Source of the DNA: Marinobacter sp. JH2
Lineage (GTDB): Bacteria; Pseudomonadota; Gammaproteobacteria; Pseudomonadales; Oleiphilaceae
Assembly (NCBI RefSeq): GCF_004353225.1
Contig: NZ_CP037934.1
Span: 1,302,001 to 1,366,000, forward strand
Length of the DNA: 64,000 nucleotides
Direction of reading: 5' to 3'
The stretch's first letter is position 1. Every line of letters begins with the position of its first letter. Under the pieces are notes generated by a model. It was not told where the DNA came from and did not search any database. It worked only from the letters and a program-made list of their open reading frames with translations. The position numbers and the translations under genes were made by a program. Positions 12,276-21,193 of the stretch are shown piece by piece.

Positions 12276-13829
12276 TCAGTCTTCGTCGTTATGCAGGTCA
12301 ATGTTGTCGTTATCTGAGTCAGAATCAGAGTCCGAATCGGAATCAACGTCCGACACACTTTCATTAGCGGTACTGATATCTTTACGTCGATCTTCAAGAC
12401 GCGTCAGATATTCTTTGTCGATGTCACCGGTGATGTAATTACCACTGAAGACAGAGCACTCCCAACCATCGATAGCTTCATTCACATCGCTAACGCACGT
12501 GACCAGATCATCCAATTCCTGATAAACCAGCCAATCGGTACCGATCAATTCACCAACCTCTTCAACCGTACGGTCGTGTGCAATCAATTCGGAAGCTGAC
12601 GGCATGTCGATGCCGTAGACGTTCGGATACCGGACCGGGGGCGCAGCGGATGCAAAATAAACGTTACGGGCCCCCGCATCTCGAGCCATCTGAACAATCT
12701 CTTTACAAGTGGTACCACGAACAATGGAATCATCTACCAACATGACATTCTTGCCACGAAATTCCAGATCGATAGGATTAAGTTTCTGACGTACCGACTT
12801 TTTCCGCATTTTCTGACCCGGCATGATAAAGGTCCGGCCGATATAGCGGTTCTTGATAAAGCCCTCACGGTATTTCACGCCAAGCTGATACGCCATTTGC
12901 ATGGCAGACGTGCGACTGGTATCCGGAATCGGGATCACGACATCAATATCGTGGTTCGGGCGCTCGCGCAGCACTTTATCTGCGAGCACTTCACCCATGC
13001 GCAGACGTGCTTTGTAGACAGAAACACCGTCCATGATGGAATCAGGGCGGGCGAAATACACGTGTTCGAAAATACAGGGGTAAAGTTTCGGTGACTCCGC
13101 ACACTGCTCGGAGTAAAGCGTGCCATCTGTTTCGATATAAACCGCTTCACCGGGCTCAATATCCCGAACCAACGTAAAGCCGGCAGCATTGAGAGCCACG
13201 CTCTCGGAGGCAATCATGTATTCTTTTTGGCCATTGTCAGCTTCACGAACGCCGTAACACGCTGGACGAATACCGTTAGGATCACGGAAACCAACAATGC
13301 CGTATCCGGTAATCATGGCAATAACACCATACGCACCACGACAACGCTGATGAACAGCGCGGACGGCAGCAAAAATTTCGTCCTTGGTCGGGTTCAGCTT
13401 TCCAAGTTTCTGCAACTCATGAGCAAACACGTTCAACAACACTTCCGAATCGGAATTGGTGTTGATGTGGCGCAGGTCTGTGCGGAATAAATCACTGCTC
13501 AACTCGTCAGCGTTCGTCAGATTGCCGTTATGGGCAAGCGTGATGCCGTAGGGGCTATTGACGTAGAACGGCTGAGCTTCGGCAGAACTGGCGCTGCCTG
13601 CTGTTGGGTACCGAACATGCCCTATGCCCACATTCCCCACCAAACGTCGCATATGGCGCGTGTGGAATACATCTCTAACCAAACCATTATCTTTACGCAA
13701 AAAGAAACGGTCATCTTGGAAGGTAACAATACCCGCCGCATCCTGGCCACGGTGCTGTAGAACGGTCAACGCGTCATAAAGCATCTGATTGACGTTAGAA
13801 GTACTGACAATACCGACAATGCCACACAT
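12276..13829 (-). CDS. purF: Amidophosphoribosyltransferase PurF with Ser-Asp repeat tail
   Basis: Makes 5-phosphoribosylamine from PRPP and glutamine, the first step of purine synthesis. Its 517 residues begin MCGIVGI, so Cys2 becomes the N-terminal glutaminase nucleophile. The PRPP loop is [13 protein letters not shown] (about 365-377). No iron-sulfur cysteine set of the Bacillus type is evident. Just before the conserved-looking end (IDLHNDED) lies a five-unit Ser-Asp repeat (about residues 494-505), absent from E. coli PurF. No PurR-like box was seen in the short upstream gap. Confidence 0.97.
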   Translation of the reverse strand: MCGIVGIVSTSNVNQMLYDALTVLQHRGQDAAGIVTFQDDRFFLRKDNGLVRDVFHTRHMRRLVGNVGIGHVRYPTAGSASSAEAQPFYVNSPYGITLAHNGNLTNADELSSDLFRTDLRHINTNSDSEVLLNVFAHELQKLGKLNPTKDEIFAAVRAVHQRCRGAYGVIAMITGYGIVGFRDPNGIRPACYGVREADNGQKEYMIASESVALNAAGFTLVRDIEPGEAVYIETDGTLYSEQCAESPKLYPCIFEHVYFARPDSIMDGVSVYKARLRMGEVLADKVLRERPNHDIDVVIPIPDTSRTSAMQMAYQLGVKYREGFIKNRYIGRTFIMPGQKMRKKSVRQKLNPIDLEFRGKNVMLVDDSIVRGTTCKEIVQMARDAGARNVYFASAAPPVRYPNVYGIDMPSASELIAHDRTVEEVGELIGTDWLVYQELDDLVTCVSDVNEAIDGWECSVFSGNYITGDIDKEYLTRLEDRRKDISTANESVSDVDSDSDSDSDSDNDNIDLHNDED

Positions 13830-13863
13830 GGCTGGACGATTCTCCGAGTGTTAGAACTGAATG

Positions 13864-14433
13864 TTAGCGAGAGGCAGACGTGGGTTCCACGCCTTGCGGT
13901 TCACTGGGTGCCTGGGAATTATCTGAACTGCCATCTGCCGGCCCCAGAAAGCGGGCAAATTCATCACCAAAAGTACGTCGAGACCAATCTTCAACCACCG
14001 CCAAACGATCAATCATGACGGAGGATTGCCACCAGGTGTCCTGGGCCAATGGGGTATAGCGTGTGAAGGCGATGCCCACAATGACAACCACCACGCCACG
14101 GAGCAAACCAAACCCCATACCCAACACCCGATCGGTAGCCGAAAGACCGGTGGCGCGAATTAAATGGCCAATAAGATTGTTAACAATGGCACCTACGATC
14201 AGCGTGCCGAAAAACAGGATGGCGAATGCAGCGACCAAGCGAACCAACGGTGTTTCGACGGATGACTCAAGTAGTGCCTGCATTTGCGGATGGAAAGTGC
14301 GGGCGATGATAAATGCACCGACCCAAGTCACCAACGACAGGGCTTCGCGAACGAACCCCCGCTTCAGACTGGTGAGCGTGGAAACAGAAATGAGGGCAAT
14401 GATGACCCAGTCAATCCAGATCAGCGATTCCAT
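13864..14433 (-). CDS. cvpA: CvpA family inner-membrane protein
   Basis: A 189-residue protein with four hydrophobic segments (about 3-25, 30-48, 65-90 and 102-125) and a hydrophilic C-terminal tail, as in CvpA (colicin V production protein). It is regularly encoded next to purF, as here. ATG at 14433 was preferred to an in-frame TTG two codons earlier; both lack a strong ribosome site. Its molecular role is unsettled; in enterobacteria it affects envelope stress and bile resistance. Confidence 0.9.
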   Translation of the reverse strand: MESLIWIDWVIIALISVSTLTSLKRGFVREALSLVTWVGAFIIARTFHPQMQALLESSVETPLVRLVAAFAILFFGTLIVGAIVNNLIGHLIRATGLSATDRVLGMGFGLLRGVVVVIVGIAFTRYTPLAQDTWWQSSVMIDRLAVVEDWSRRTFGDEFARFLGPADGSSDNSQAPSEPQGVEPTSASR

Positions 14434-14526
14434 GAACAACCCGGTGGAGAAAACGAAGGAGGAATTCTAACAGGAAACGCGAGCGCGCCAAACTCTCGTC
14501 TTAAGATAATTCTCTTTCTGGCGAAA

Positions 14527-15201
14527 TTATTTTCCGCCTTTGGTCACCAGACTTTTCAGACCGAACTTTTTGTCCAGTCTGGCCTTGGCTTGATCCGCAT
14601 CCTTCCGGTTCACAAAGGGGCCGCTGAAGACACGGGTTAATGTCTTGTCGCCGCTGGCAAACTGTTGCAAATGGGCACCCAAACCCATTTCAATAACATT
14701 GTCTCGCAACCGGCGAGCATTGCCCTCATTCCCGAAGCTGCCCAATTGAACAACCCAAGCCCCCTCTAGGGTACGGGTAAACTCGGCTTTTTCTTCGACT
14801 GGCTTCGCGGGCTCTTTTTCAGCATTCGAAGTCTGTTGCTTTTCAGTTGCCGCTTGGGATTTCGCAATTTCAGGTTGCTTAACCGGCGCGCTCTGCAGCG
14901 ACTCGCGCTGTTCTGGTTCTGCTTTCGCCTGCGCGCTCTCGTCTTCAATAATTCGGAATCCCGGCGCTTGCACCGTATCACCGGATGCTGTTGTTACCGT
15001 GTCTGAGGACACGTCATAACCAACGGCATCACCTGTCGGCTCCTCAGGCATATCTACCTCGGGGAATGGCGGCTCTTCAGGGATAGTAATCGACGTGGAT
15101 TTGCGCTGAGAATGGGGCTCATCAAAAATCATTGGCACAAAGATAACTGCCAGGGAGATCAGAACCAAAGCACCAATGATTCGCTGTTTTAATCCGTCCA
15201 C
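14527..15201 (-). CDS. SPOR-domain cell-division protein, DedD-like
   Basis: A 224-residue protein with a short cytoplasmic start, one membrane anchor (about 8-25, IIGALVLISLAVIFVPMIF), a long acidic and Lys/Gln-rich linker, and a C-terminal SPOR domain (about 145-222, beginning WVVQLGSFGNEGNARRLRD). SPOR domains bind denuded septal glycan. The start is GTG, with an AGGGAG sequence about 10 bases upstream. It sits between folC and cvpA, the position of dedD in E. coli and of its counterpart in Pseudomonas. Confidence 0.88.
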   Translation of the reverse strand: MDGLKQRIIGALVLISLAVIFVPMIFDEPHSQRKSTSITIPEEPPFPEVDMPEEPTGDAVGYDVSSDTVTTASGDTVQAPGFRIIEDESAQAKAEPEQRESLQSAPVKQPEIAKSQAATEKQQTSNAEKEPAKPVEEKAEFTRTLEGAWVVQLGSFGNEGNARRLRDNVIEMGLGAHLQQFASGDKTLTRVFSGPFVNRKDADQAKARLDKKFGLKSLVTKGGK

Positions 15202-15291
15202 CTGAAAGAACTCCCTATGCCAACCTATTTGAGTTCGATAGTAACTGTGTCAAAAACAGAACTGAAGCCATATCCGGCCAATGAACAAAGT

Positions 15292-16596
15292 TTAAGGCGC
15301 GCTACCTAAGAGCAACGCTCTTGCTTCAGCCACGGTAAAGAAGGATCCAAAAGCTACGACACAGTCTTCGGGCCGTGCAGCTCTGCCCTTGGCCCCCTCC
15401 AAAGCTTCAGCAATGGTGACACTGACATCTGCACTGGCTACCTCGCCAACACGGGCTTCAAGCTCTTTAACAGACAAGCCTCGGGGCACATCCAAGCCCG
15501 CCAGACACCAGTGATCAACAACTGGGTTCATAGCTAATACAACGCCCTCAATATCTTTATCGCCAAGCGCCGCGTAAACCGCAACTATTCGACCACCACG
15601 TTGCTGCTTCAATTCGTAAAGCTTAGCGGCCAGCCAACGAGCAGCGTGGGGATTGTGGCCGACATCAGCGATAACCAAAGGCTCACTGCCAAGCCGTTCG
15701 AAGCGTCCCGGCAAAGTAACCGCCTTAGCGGCTTCCTCCAACCGCTCAAGACTTGCATCCGGCAAGAGCTGAACCGCCATGACTGTCGCCGCCGCCACAC
15801 TTTCAATTGGCAATGGCCCTGCCGGCAAGGCGATACGGCCCTCTGACACCACCAGATCGATGACTTCAGGTTCGTCTGAACGAGGTTCAAGGCGGTAATC
15901 ACGTCCTGTCAGCCGAAAATCAACTTTCTGAGCAGCAGCCTGCTGCAACACCGAACTGGGCGGAACCGGATCCGCGCACACCGCCGGGATCCCCGGGCGC
16001 AAAATACCCGCTTTTTCAAATCCGATCACTTCCCGGTTATCACCCAGAAACCCAATATGATCAATATCGATGGAGGTAATAATCGCGTAATCGGCGTCCA
16101 GAACGTTCACTGCATCCAGCCGACCACCCAAACCGACTTCCAGCACCCAATCCTTAACACCGGCTTGATCAAGGGCCACAAACGCAGCCAAAGTTCCAAA
16201 TTCGAAATAAGTCAACGAGACGCGCCCCCTCGCCTCTTCAACCGTTTCGAACGCAGACACCAAAGCCTCATCGGACACATTCGTTCCGTTGATCCGGACA
16301 CGCTCGTTGTAATTCTGAAGATGGGGGGAGGTGTAAGCACCCGTGGAGCGACCCGCTGCTAATAGCTGACGCTCCAAAGTGGCTACCGTTGAGCCTTTAC
16401 CATTGGTGCCGGCAACGGTAATGATTCGAGCACTAGGCTTTTTCGGGAACAGGCGGCGAAGAACCACCAGAACGCGATCAAGCCCCATATCGATTTCTGT
16501 GGGATGAATGGCTTCCAACCACTGAAGCCATTCCTTAACCGACGCACCCTCGCCAGGGCTCTTTACCGCAGTGCCGGAGTTATTCAACAGATTCAT
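15292..16596 (-). CDS. folC: Bifunctional dihydrofolate synthase / folylpolyglutamate synthase
   Basis: ATP-dependent Mur-ligase-type enzyme that adds glutamate to dihydropteroate and to folates. ATG at 16596 gives 434 residues; a GTG two codons earlier is an alternative. Motifs are the P-loop [11 protein letters not shown] (about 60-70), [15 protein letters not shown], the GGRLDAVNV segment, and [15 protein letters not shown] in the C-terminal domain. The start lies inside the 3' end of accD (17-base overlap) with no clear ribosome site, implying coupling to accD translation. Confidence 0.95.
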   Translation of the reverse strand: MNLLNNSGTAVKSPGEGASVKEWLQWLEAIHPTEIDMGLDRVLVVLRRLFPKKPSARIITVAGTNGKGSTVATLERQLLAAGRSTGAYTSPHLQNYNERVRINGTNVSDEALVSAFETVEEARGRVSLTYFEFGTLAAFVALDQAGVKDWVLEVGLGGRLDAVNVLDADYAIITSIDIDHIGFLGDNREVIGFEKAGILRPGIPAVCADPVPPSSVLQQAAAQKVDFRLTGRDYRLEPRSDEPEVIDLVVSEGRIALPAGPLPIESVAAATVMAVQLLPDASLERLEEAAKAVTLPGRFERLGSEPLVIADVGHNPHAARWLAAKLYELKQQRGGRIVAVYAALGDKDIEGVVLAMNPVVDHWCLAGLDVPRGLSVKELEARVGEVASADVSVTIAEALEGAKGRAARPEDCVVAFGSFFTVAEARALLLGSAP

Positions 16597-17506
16597 CTGC
16601 ACCCGGCTTTTCTGTTATTTCAAATTCGATAGGAGCCTCGGTACCCGGCTTTTCCTGCCCCGTAAATTTCGCTAACACGTGTGCTATGCGCTCTCGCATC
16701 TGATGACGATGCAGAATCATATCGATAGCACCGTGCTCCAACAAAAACTCACTGCGTTGAAACCCTTCCGGTAGCTTCTCACGCACGGTCTGCTCGATAA
16801 CCCTTGGGCCGGCGAAACCAATCAACGCATAGGGCTCCGCAATATTGAGATCACCCAACATGGCCAAACTGGCAGACACCCCACCAAACACCGGATCTGT
16901 CATCACCGATATGTAGGGAATCCCCTCTTCTTTCATACGCTCGAGAACCGCGGCCGTTTTCGCCATCTGCATCAATGACAAAATGGCTTCCTGCATACGA
17001 GCACCGCCACTGGCCGAGAAGCAAACCAACGGAATTCGGCGCTCCAGCGCAACATTCGCAGCTTGGACGAACTTTTCGCCTACAACTTGCCCCATCGAGC
17101 CGCCAAGGAAGTTAAATTCGAAGGCACAAGCAACCAGAGGCACCCCCAAGGTACTGCCGCTCATGGCAACCAAGGCATCTTTCTCGCCAGTCGCTTTTTG
17201 GGCGGCCGCCAAGCGATCTTTATAGCGTTTGGTGTCTTTAAACTTCAGGCGATCGTTCGGTTCGAGATCGGCTGCAATCTCCTCGCGCCCATCTTTATCT
17301 AAAAAGATCTCGAGGCGGCGCCGAGCGGACACACGAAGATGATGATTGCACTTTGGGCAAACATCCAGGTTCTTTTCCAGCTCTGGCTTATAGAGAAATG
17401 CGCCACATTTCGGGCATTTCTTCCAGAGCCCTTCAGGGACACCGGTACGTTGTCTCGATTCCGAGCGAATCTTGCTCGGCATTATCTTGTCCAGCCAGTT
17501 ACTCAT
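16580..17506 (-). CDS. accD: Acetyl-CoA carboxylase carboxyltransferase subunit beta
   Basis: One half of the carboxyltransferase that forms malonyl-CoA; its partner AccA is not in the window. The 308 residues carry an N-terminal zinc ribbon (Cys31, Cys34, Cys50, Cys53) that in E. coli binds nucleic acid, then the crotonase-type core with [11 protein letters not shown] (about 158-168) and [23 protein letters not shown]. Gene order trpA-accD-folC is common in proteobacteria. The start follows the trpA stop by 38 bases. Confidence 0.97.
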   Translation of the reverse strand: MSNWLDKIMPSKIRSESRQRTGVPEGLWKKCPKCGAFLYKPELEKNLDVCPKCNHHLRVSARRRLEIFLDKDGREEIAADLEPNDRLKFKDTKRYKDRLAAAQKATGEKDALVAMSGSTLGVPLVACAFEFNFLGGSMGQVVGEKFVQAANVALERRIPLVCFSASGGARMQEAILSLMQMAKTAAVLERMKEEGIPYISVMTDPVFGGVSASLAMLGDLNIAEPYALIGFAGPRVIEQTVREKLPEGFQRSEFLLEHGAIDMILHRHQMRERIAHVLAKFTGQEKPGTEAPIEFEITEKPGADESVE

Positions 17507-17544
17507 GCTTAAGTCCTGTCCTTTTGTGCCTGGATGCCTAGTTA

Positions 17545-18354
17545 TCAGACAAGGCTATCCAGCGCTTCGCGCATCGGGTACAACAGATCGTGTAACGCTT
17601 GGTTCAATGCGTCAGAATCTGATTGATTTCGGGCTATTGTATCCACCAGTACGCTTCCCACAATTACACCATCGGATACTTTGCCAATTGCGCCTGCGGT
17701 TTCCGCATCGCGAATACCAAAACCAACACCTACAGGAAGTGCCGTTAACTCGTGGATATGAGCCACTTTTTCGGCGACTTCATCAACATTAATAGTTGCC
17801 GAGCCCGTCACGCCCTTGATAGAAACATAGTACACATAGCCAGACGAGTGCTTACTAATTGCTTTTATTCGATCATCCGTCGTAGTTGGGGCCAGCAAGA
17901 AGATCGAGTCCATATTGCGCTCGGCAAACAGCGACGCAACGTCACTAGCCTCTTCCGGCGGCAAATCAACGGTCAAAACCCCATCAATGCCTGCGTTAGC
18001 CGCTGCATCAGCAAAGACTTCATATCCCATCGCTTCCATTGGATTCAGATAGCCCATTAACACCACCGGGGTATCGGCATCGGTTTTACGAAACTCTTCA
18101 ACCATACCAATCACCTGACGCAACGAGGTGTTGTGCTTCAGAGCTCGCTCACACGCCAACTGAATAACGGGGCCATCGGCCATCGGGTCCGAAAATGGAA
18201 CCCCAAGCTCAACAATATCCGCGCCCGCTTTTACCAGCGTGTGCATCAGGCTGACCGTTTGCTCAGGATGAGGATCACCCGCAGTAATATAGGGGATCAG
18301 CGCTTTACGCCCCTGCTCTTTCAAGGATTTCAATACACCTTCAATACGACTCAT
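17545..18354 (-). CDS. trpA: Tryptophan synthase alpha subunit
   Basis: Cleaves indole-3-glycerol phosphate to indole and glyceraldehyde 3-phosphate. The 269 residues retain the catalytic Glu49 ([11 protein letters not shown]) and Asp60 (PMADG), and the phosphate-binding GVGFGIRD loop near residue 214. It follows trpB by 17 bases in a trpF-trpB-trpA unit. Confidence 0.98.
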   Translation of the reverse strand: MSRIEGVLKSLKEQGRKALIPYITAGDPHPEQTVSLMHTLVKAGADIVELGVPFSDPMADGPVIQLACERALKHNTSLRQVIGMVEEFRKTDADTPVVLMGYLNPMEAMGYEVFADAAANAGIDGVLTVDLPPEEASDVASLFAERNMDSIFLLAPTTTDDRIKAISKHSSGYVYYVSIKGVTGSATINVDEVAEKVAHIHELTALPVGVGFGIRDAETAGAIGKVSDGVIVGSVLVDTIARNQSDSDALNQALHDLLYPMREALDSLV

Positions 18355-18371
18355 GCCTGCTCCTGATACCT

Positions 18372-19592
18372 TCAGATCTCGATGCCATCCAACTGGGCGA
18401 TGGTATGAATATCTTTGTCGCCGCGGCCCGATACGTTAATAACCACAACCTTATCTTTATCCATGGTCGCAGCCAGCTTCAACGCGTACGCCACCGCATG
18501 GGATGACTCCAGCGCCGGCATGATGCCTTCCACTTGGGTCAGTGTACGAAAACCCGCCAACGCCTCTTCATCAGTCACTGACACATAATGGGCTCGACCG
18601 ATATCTTTCAACCACGAATGCTCTGGGCCCACGCCTGGGTAATCGAGGCCGGCACTGACAGAATGCGTTCCGGCGATCTGGCCGTTCTCATCTTCCATCA
18701 AGTATGTACGGTTGCCGTGCAACACGCCCGGACGACCAGCGCACAGAGGCGCAGCGTGGTCACCGGTCTCAATACCTAAACCGCCGGCCTCAACACCGTA
18801 AAGCGCCACCGACTCGTCGGTCAGGAACGGGTAGAACATACCGATGGCATTCGAGCCACCACCTACACATGCAACCAACGCGTCAGGAAGCTTGCCCATT
18901 TTTTCCATGGACTGCTCGCGCAATTCGCGACCGATCACGGATTGGAAGTCACGCACTAACAGCGGGTATGGATGCGGGCCAGCAACGGTACCTATGATAT
19001 AGAAAGTCTCGTCTACGTTGGCGACCCAATCCCGCATCGCCTCATTCATGGCGTCTTTGAGTGTTTTGGTGCCGCTTTCGACTGCGTGGACCGTAGCGCC
19101 CAGCAACTTCATGCGATAGACGTTCAGTGATTGGCGCTGAACATCTTCAGAGCCCATAAATACGTGACACTCAAGACCCAACCGAGCACAAACCGTCGCG
19201 GTAGCTACACCATGCTGACCGGCGCCAGTTTCAGCGATAATACGTTTTTTGCCCAGGAAGCTGGCGAGCAGTGCCTGGCCAATAGTGTTGTTTACCTTAT
19301 GGGCACCGGTATGATTCAGATCTTCGCGCTTCAACCAGATTTGTGCACCACCGGTTTCGCGAGTCAGACGCTCCGCGAAATAGAGCGGACTTGGCCGGCC
19401 GACATAATCCGCCAAATCTTTATCAAACTTCGCCTGAAATTCCGGGTCATCTTTCAACTGGAGATATTCTTTCTCCAGCGTCATCAATGAGTCCATCAGG
19501 GTTTCGGAAACAAACCGGCCACCGAAGGCACCAAAGTGACCTCTGGAATCCGGGAGTGCCTTCAACATTTCATCAGTCAGTTTTACGGACAC
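18372..19592 (-). CDS. trpB: Tryptophan synthase beta subunit
   Basis: PLP enzyme that condenses indole with serine. The 406 residues show the PLP lysine in TGAHKVNN (Lys99), the GAGQHGVA loop (about 122-129) and the phosphate cup GGGSNAIG. The start is GTG with a GAGGTG site about 6 bases upstream, lying inside trpF (20-base overlap). Pseudomonas aeruginosa keeps trpBA elsewhere under TrpI; here they sit between trpF and accD. Confidence 0.98.
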   Translation of the reverse strand: MSVKLTDEMLKALPDSRGHFGAFGGRFVSETLMDSLMTLEKEYLQLKDDPEFQAKFDKDLADYVGRPSPLYFAERLTRETGGAQIWLKREDLNHTGAHKVNNTIGQALLASFLGKKRIIAETGAGQHGVATATVCARLGLECHVFMGSEDVQRQSLNVYRMKLLGATVHAVESGTKTLKDAMNEAMRDWVANVDETFYIIGTVAGPHPYPLLVRDFQSVIGRELREQSMEKMGKLPDALVACVGGGSNAIGMFYPFLTDESVALYGVEAGGLGIETGDHAAPLCAGRPGVLHGNRTYLMEDENGQIAGTHSVSAGLDYPGVGPEHSWLKDIGRAHYVSVTDEEALAGFRTLTQVEGIMPALESSHAVAYALKLAATMDKDKVVVINVSGRGDKDIHTIAQLDGIEI

Positions 19593-20202
19593 TTTGCACC
19601 TCTTTGCAGAAAACAGATAATTTGGTGGCGTCTTTAATACCCTTGTTCAGCTCAACCCCGCCGCTGACGTCAACCGCCCACGGGCGAACCTCTTCGATGG
19701 CGCGGGCTACGTTAGCAGATGACAAGCCGCCGGCCAATATCAAGGGGATAGGACGTTCTTGTGGTATCAGTTGCCAATTAAAGGATTGGCCTGTTCCGCC
19801 GTATCGATCGGGATCCCAGGCATCAACCAACAACCCTACCGCTTTGTTATACGTAGAATAAGCGTCCGAGATCTGTTCTGAGCTCTGAACCCTGATTGCC
19901 TTAATCCATCGACGCCCAAACGAATCACAAAATTCGGGCGCTTCATCGCCGTGGAACTGCAGCAAGTCCAGTGGGACCGCATCCAATACAGATTTAACAA
20001 ACTCTGGTGTTGGATTCACAAATAATCCCGTTGCGGTCACAAACGCCGGAATTGCCGCCGCTAGTTCTTTTGCTTTCTCAACAGACACGGCACGAGGGCT
20101 TCGATCGTAAAACACAAGACCAATTGCATCCGCGCCGCTTGCAACAGCTGCTTTTACATCTTCTACTCTGGTTAGGCCACAAATCTTTATGCGCGTTGTC
20201 AT
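19573..20202 (-). CDS. trpF: Phosphoribosylanthranilate isomerase
   Basis: Amadori isomerase, third step of tryptophan synthesis. The 209 residues include the catalytic Cys in IKICGLTR (Cys8), LFVNP (about 61-65), the catalytic Asp in VDAWDP, and the phosphate site [10 protein letters not shown]. It is a single-domain TrpF, not fused to TrpC. It overlaps the truA stop by four bases (ATGA), so it is coupled to truA. Confidence 0.97.
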   Translation of the reverse strand: MTTRIKICGLTRVEDVKAAVASGADAIGLVFYDRSPRAVSVEKAKELAAAIPAFVTATGLFVNPTPEFVKSVLDAVPLDLLQFHGDEAPEFCDSFGRRWIKAIRVQSSEQISDAYSTYNKAVGLLVDAWDPDRYGGTGQSFNWQLIPQERPIPLILAGGLSSANVARAIEEVRPWAVDVSGGVELNKGIKDATKLSVFCKEVQSVRKTD

Positions 20203-21152
20203 GAGTCTGTAATCGGTTTTTTGGGATGAATATGGGTTGGAACGATTGGCAAGTTATCTTCTCTACAGAACCACGGTGCCACGAACGCTGGGCCACACAA
20301 AATGTCTGGGATGCCAAAGTGCTCAGGATACCCTACATCGACCAGATAAAGCCCGTACGGAGGAGCAGTTACGCCGGCAATCTTCCTGTCCTTTGCGGCT
20401 AGAACCTCGCCAACCCACTCCACTGATTGCTCCCCGGTGCCTACCGCCATCAATGCACCAGCAATATTACGCACCATGTGATGCAGGAACGCATTCGCCT
20501 GCACATCGATCACAACATAATCACCAAATCGGGTTACTGATATGCGCTCCATAAAACGAACCGGAGTTCGAGACTGGCACCCCGCGGCACGAAATGACGA
20601 GAAATCATGCTCACCAGTGAGCACCTGGGCAGCGTCGTGCATTTTTCGTGCATCCAATGGTCGAAAATTCCAGCTCACCTGCCCACGCTGAATACCCGGT
20701 CGAACTGGATTGTTGAAAATGACATAGCGATAACGCCGATAGATTGCCGAGAAGCGAGCATGAAAATCCTCAACACCGTTCCCTGCCCAATGCACCGCTA
20801 TGTCGTTAGGCAACGCCGTATTAATTCCCATGACCCAGGATCGCAACGTGCGTACCGCTTTGGTATCAAAATGCACGATCTGCGAACTGGCATGAACGCC
20901 AGCGTCTGTGCGACCCGCGCACACTAGCTCAACCGGATGATCAGCGACCTTACTTACCGCTTTCGTTAATTCCGCCTGAACCGACCGCACCCCACTTTTT
21001 TGCTGCTGCCAACCGTGAAATGCTTGGCCATCGTATTCAAAAGCAATCACAACTCGACCGTCACCAATCGCGTTATTTGTCGTTAAAGGGGTCGGCTGAA
21101 GAAACAATGGAGCATCCAGTTTTACGGGTTCAGAAATACAAAGCGCCGGCAC
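20199..21152 (-). CDS. truA: tRNA pseudouridine(38-40) synthase TruA
   Basis: Isomerises uridines 38-40 in the anticodon arm. The core starts near residue 34 ([18 protein letters not shown]) and holds the catalytic Asp83 in [11 protein letters not shown]. The longest frame starts with GTG at 21152, inside a GC-rich hairpin that looks like the fimV terminator, and has no Shine-Dalgarno. The first 30 or so residues may therefore not be made; a GTG at 21050, with GGTGA about 10 bases before it, is an alternative. Downstream it overlaps trpF. Confidence 0.94.
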   Translation of the reverse strand: MPALCISEPVKLDAPLFLQPTPLTTNNAIGDGRVVIAFEYDGQAFHGWQQQKSGVRSVQAELTKAVSKVADHPVELVCAGRTDAGVHASSQIVHFDTKAVRTLRSWVMGINTALPNDIAVHWAGNGVEDFHARFSAIYRRYRYVIFNNPVRPGIQRGQVSWNFRPLDARKMHDAAQVLTGEHDFSSFRAAGCQSRTPVRFMERISVTRFGDYVVIDVQANAFLHHMVRNIAGALMAVGTGEQSVEWVGEVLAAKDRKIAGVTAPPYGLYLVDVGYPEHFGIPDILCGPAFVAPWFCREDNLPIVPTHIHPKKPITDS

Positions 21153-21165
21153 AAAGGCCGGCGCT
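21142..21165 (-). terminator. GC-rich hairpin between fimV and truA, probable fimV terminator
   Basis: A perfect 9-bp stem (AGCGCCGGC with its complement) and a 6-nt loop are followed on the minus strand by TTTGTATTTC. The T-run is imperfect, so it may be a partial terminator or an attenuator for the truA-trp-acc series. It overlaps the longest possible truA start. Confidence 0.6.
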
Positions 21166-21169
21166 GTTG

Positions 21170-21192
21170 CCGTTATACGGTGATTATAACGG
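21170..21192 (-). promoter_or_regulatory. Inverted repeat containing a TATAAT hexamer between fimV and truA
   Basis: A perfect 8-bp inverted repeat, CCGTTATA-N7-TATAACGG, lies just after the fimV stop. On the minus strand one arm includes TATAAT (21188-21183), with a weak CTTAAA -35 17 bases upstream. It could be a truA-operon promoter with an embedded operator, or simply part of the fimV 3' structure. Confidence 0.4.
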
Positions 21193-21193
21193 A

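Noticed and set aside
12310..12350. The short repeat in purF as a CRISPR or mobile repeat.
   Set aside because: It is an in-frame six-base degenerate codon repeat without spacers or dyads.
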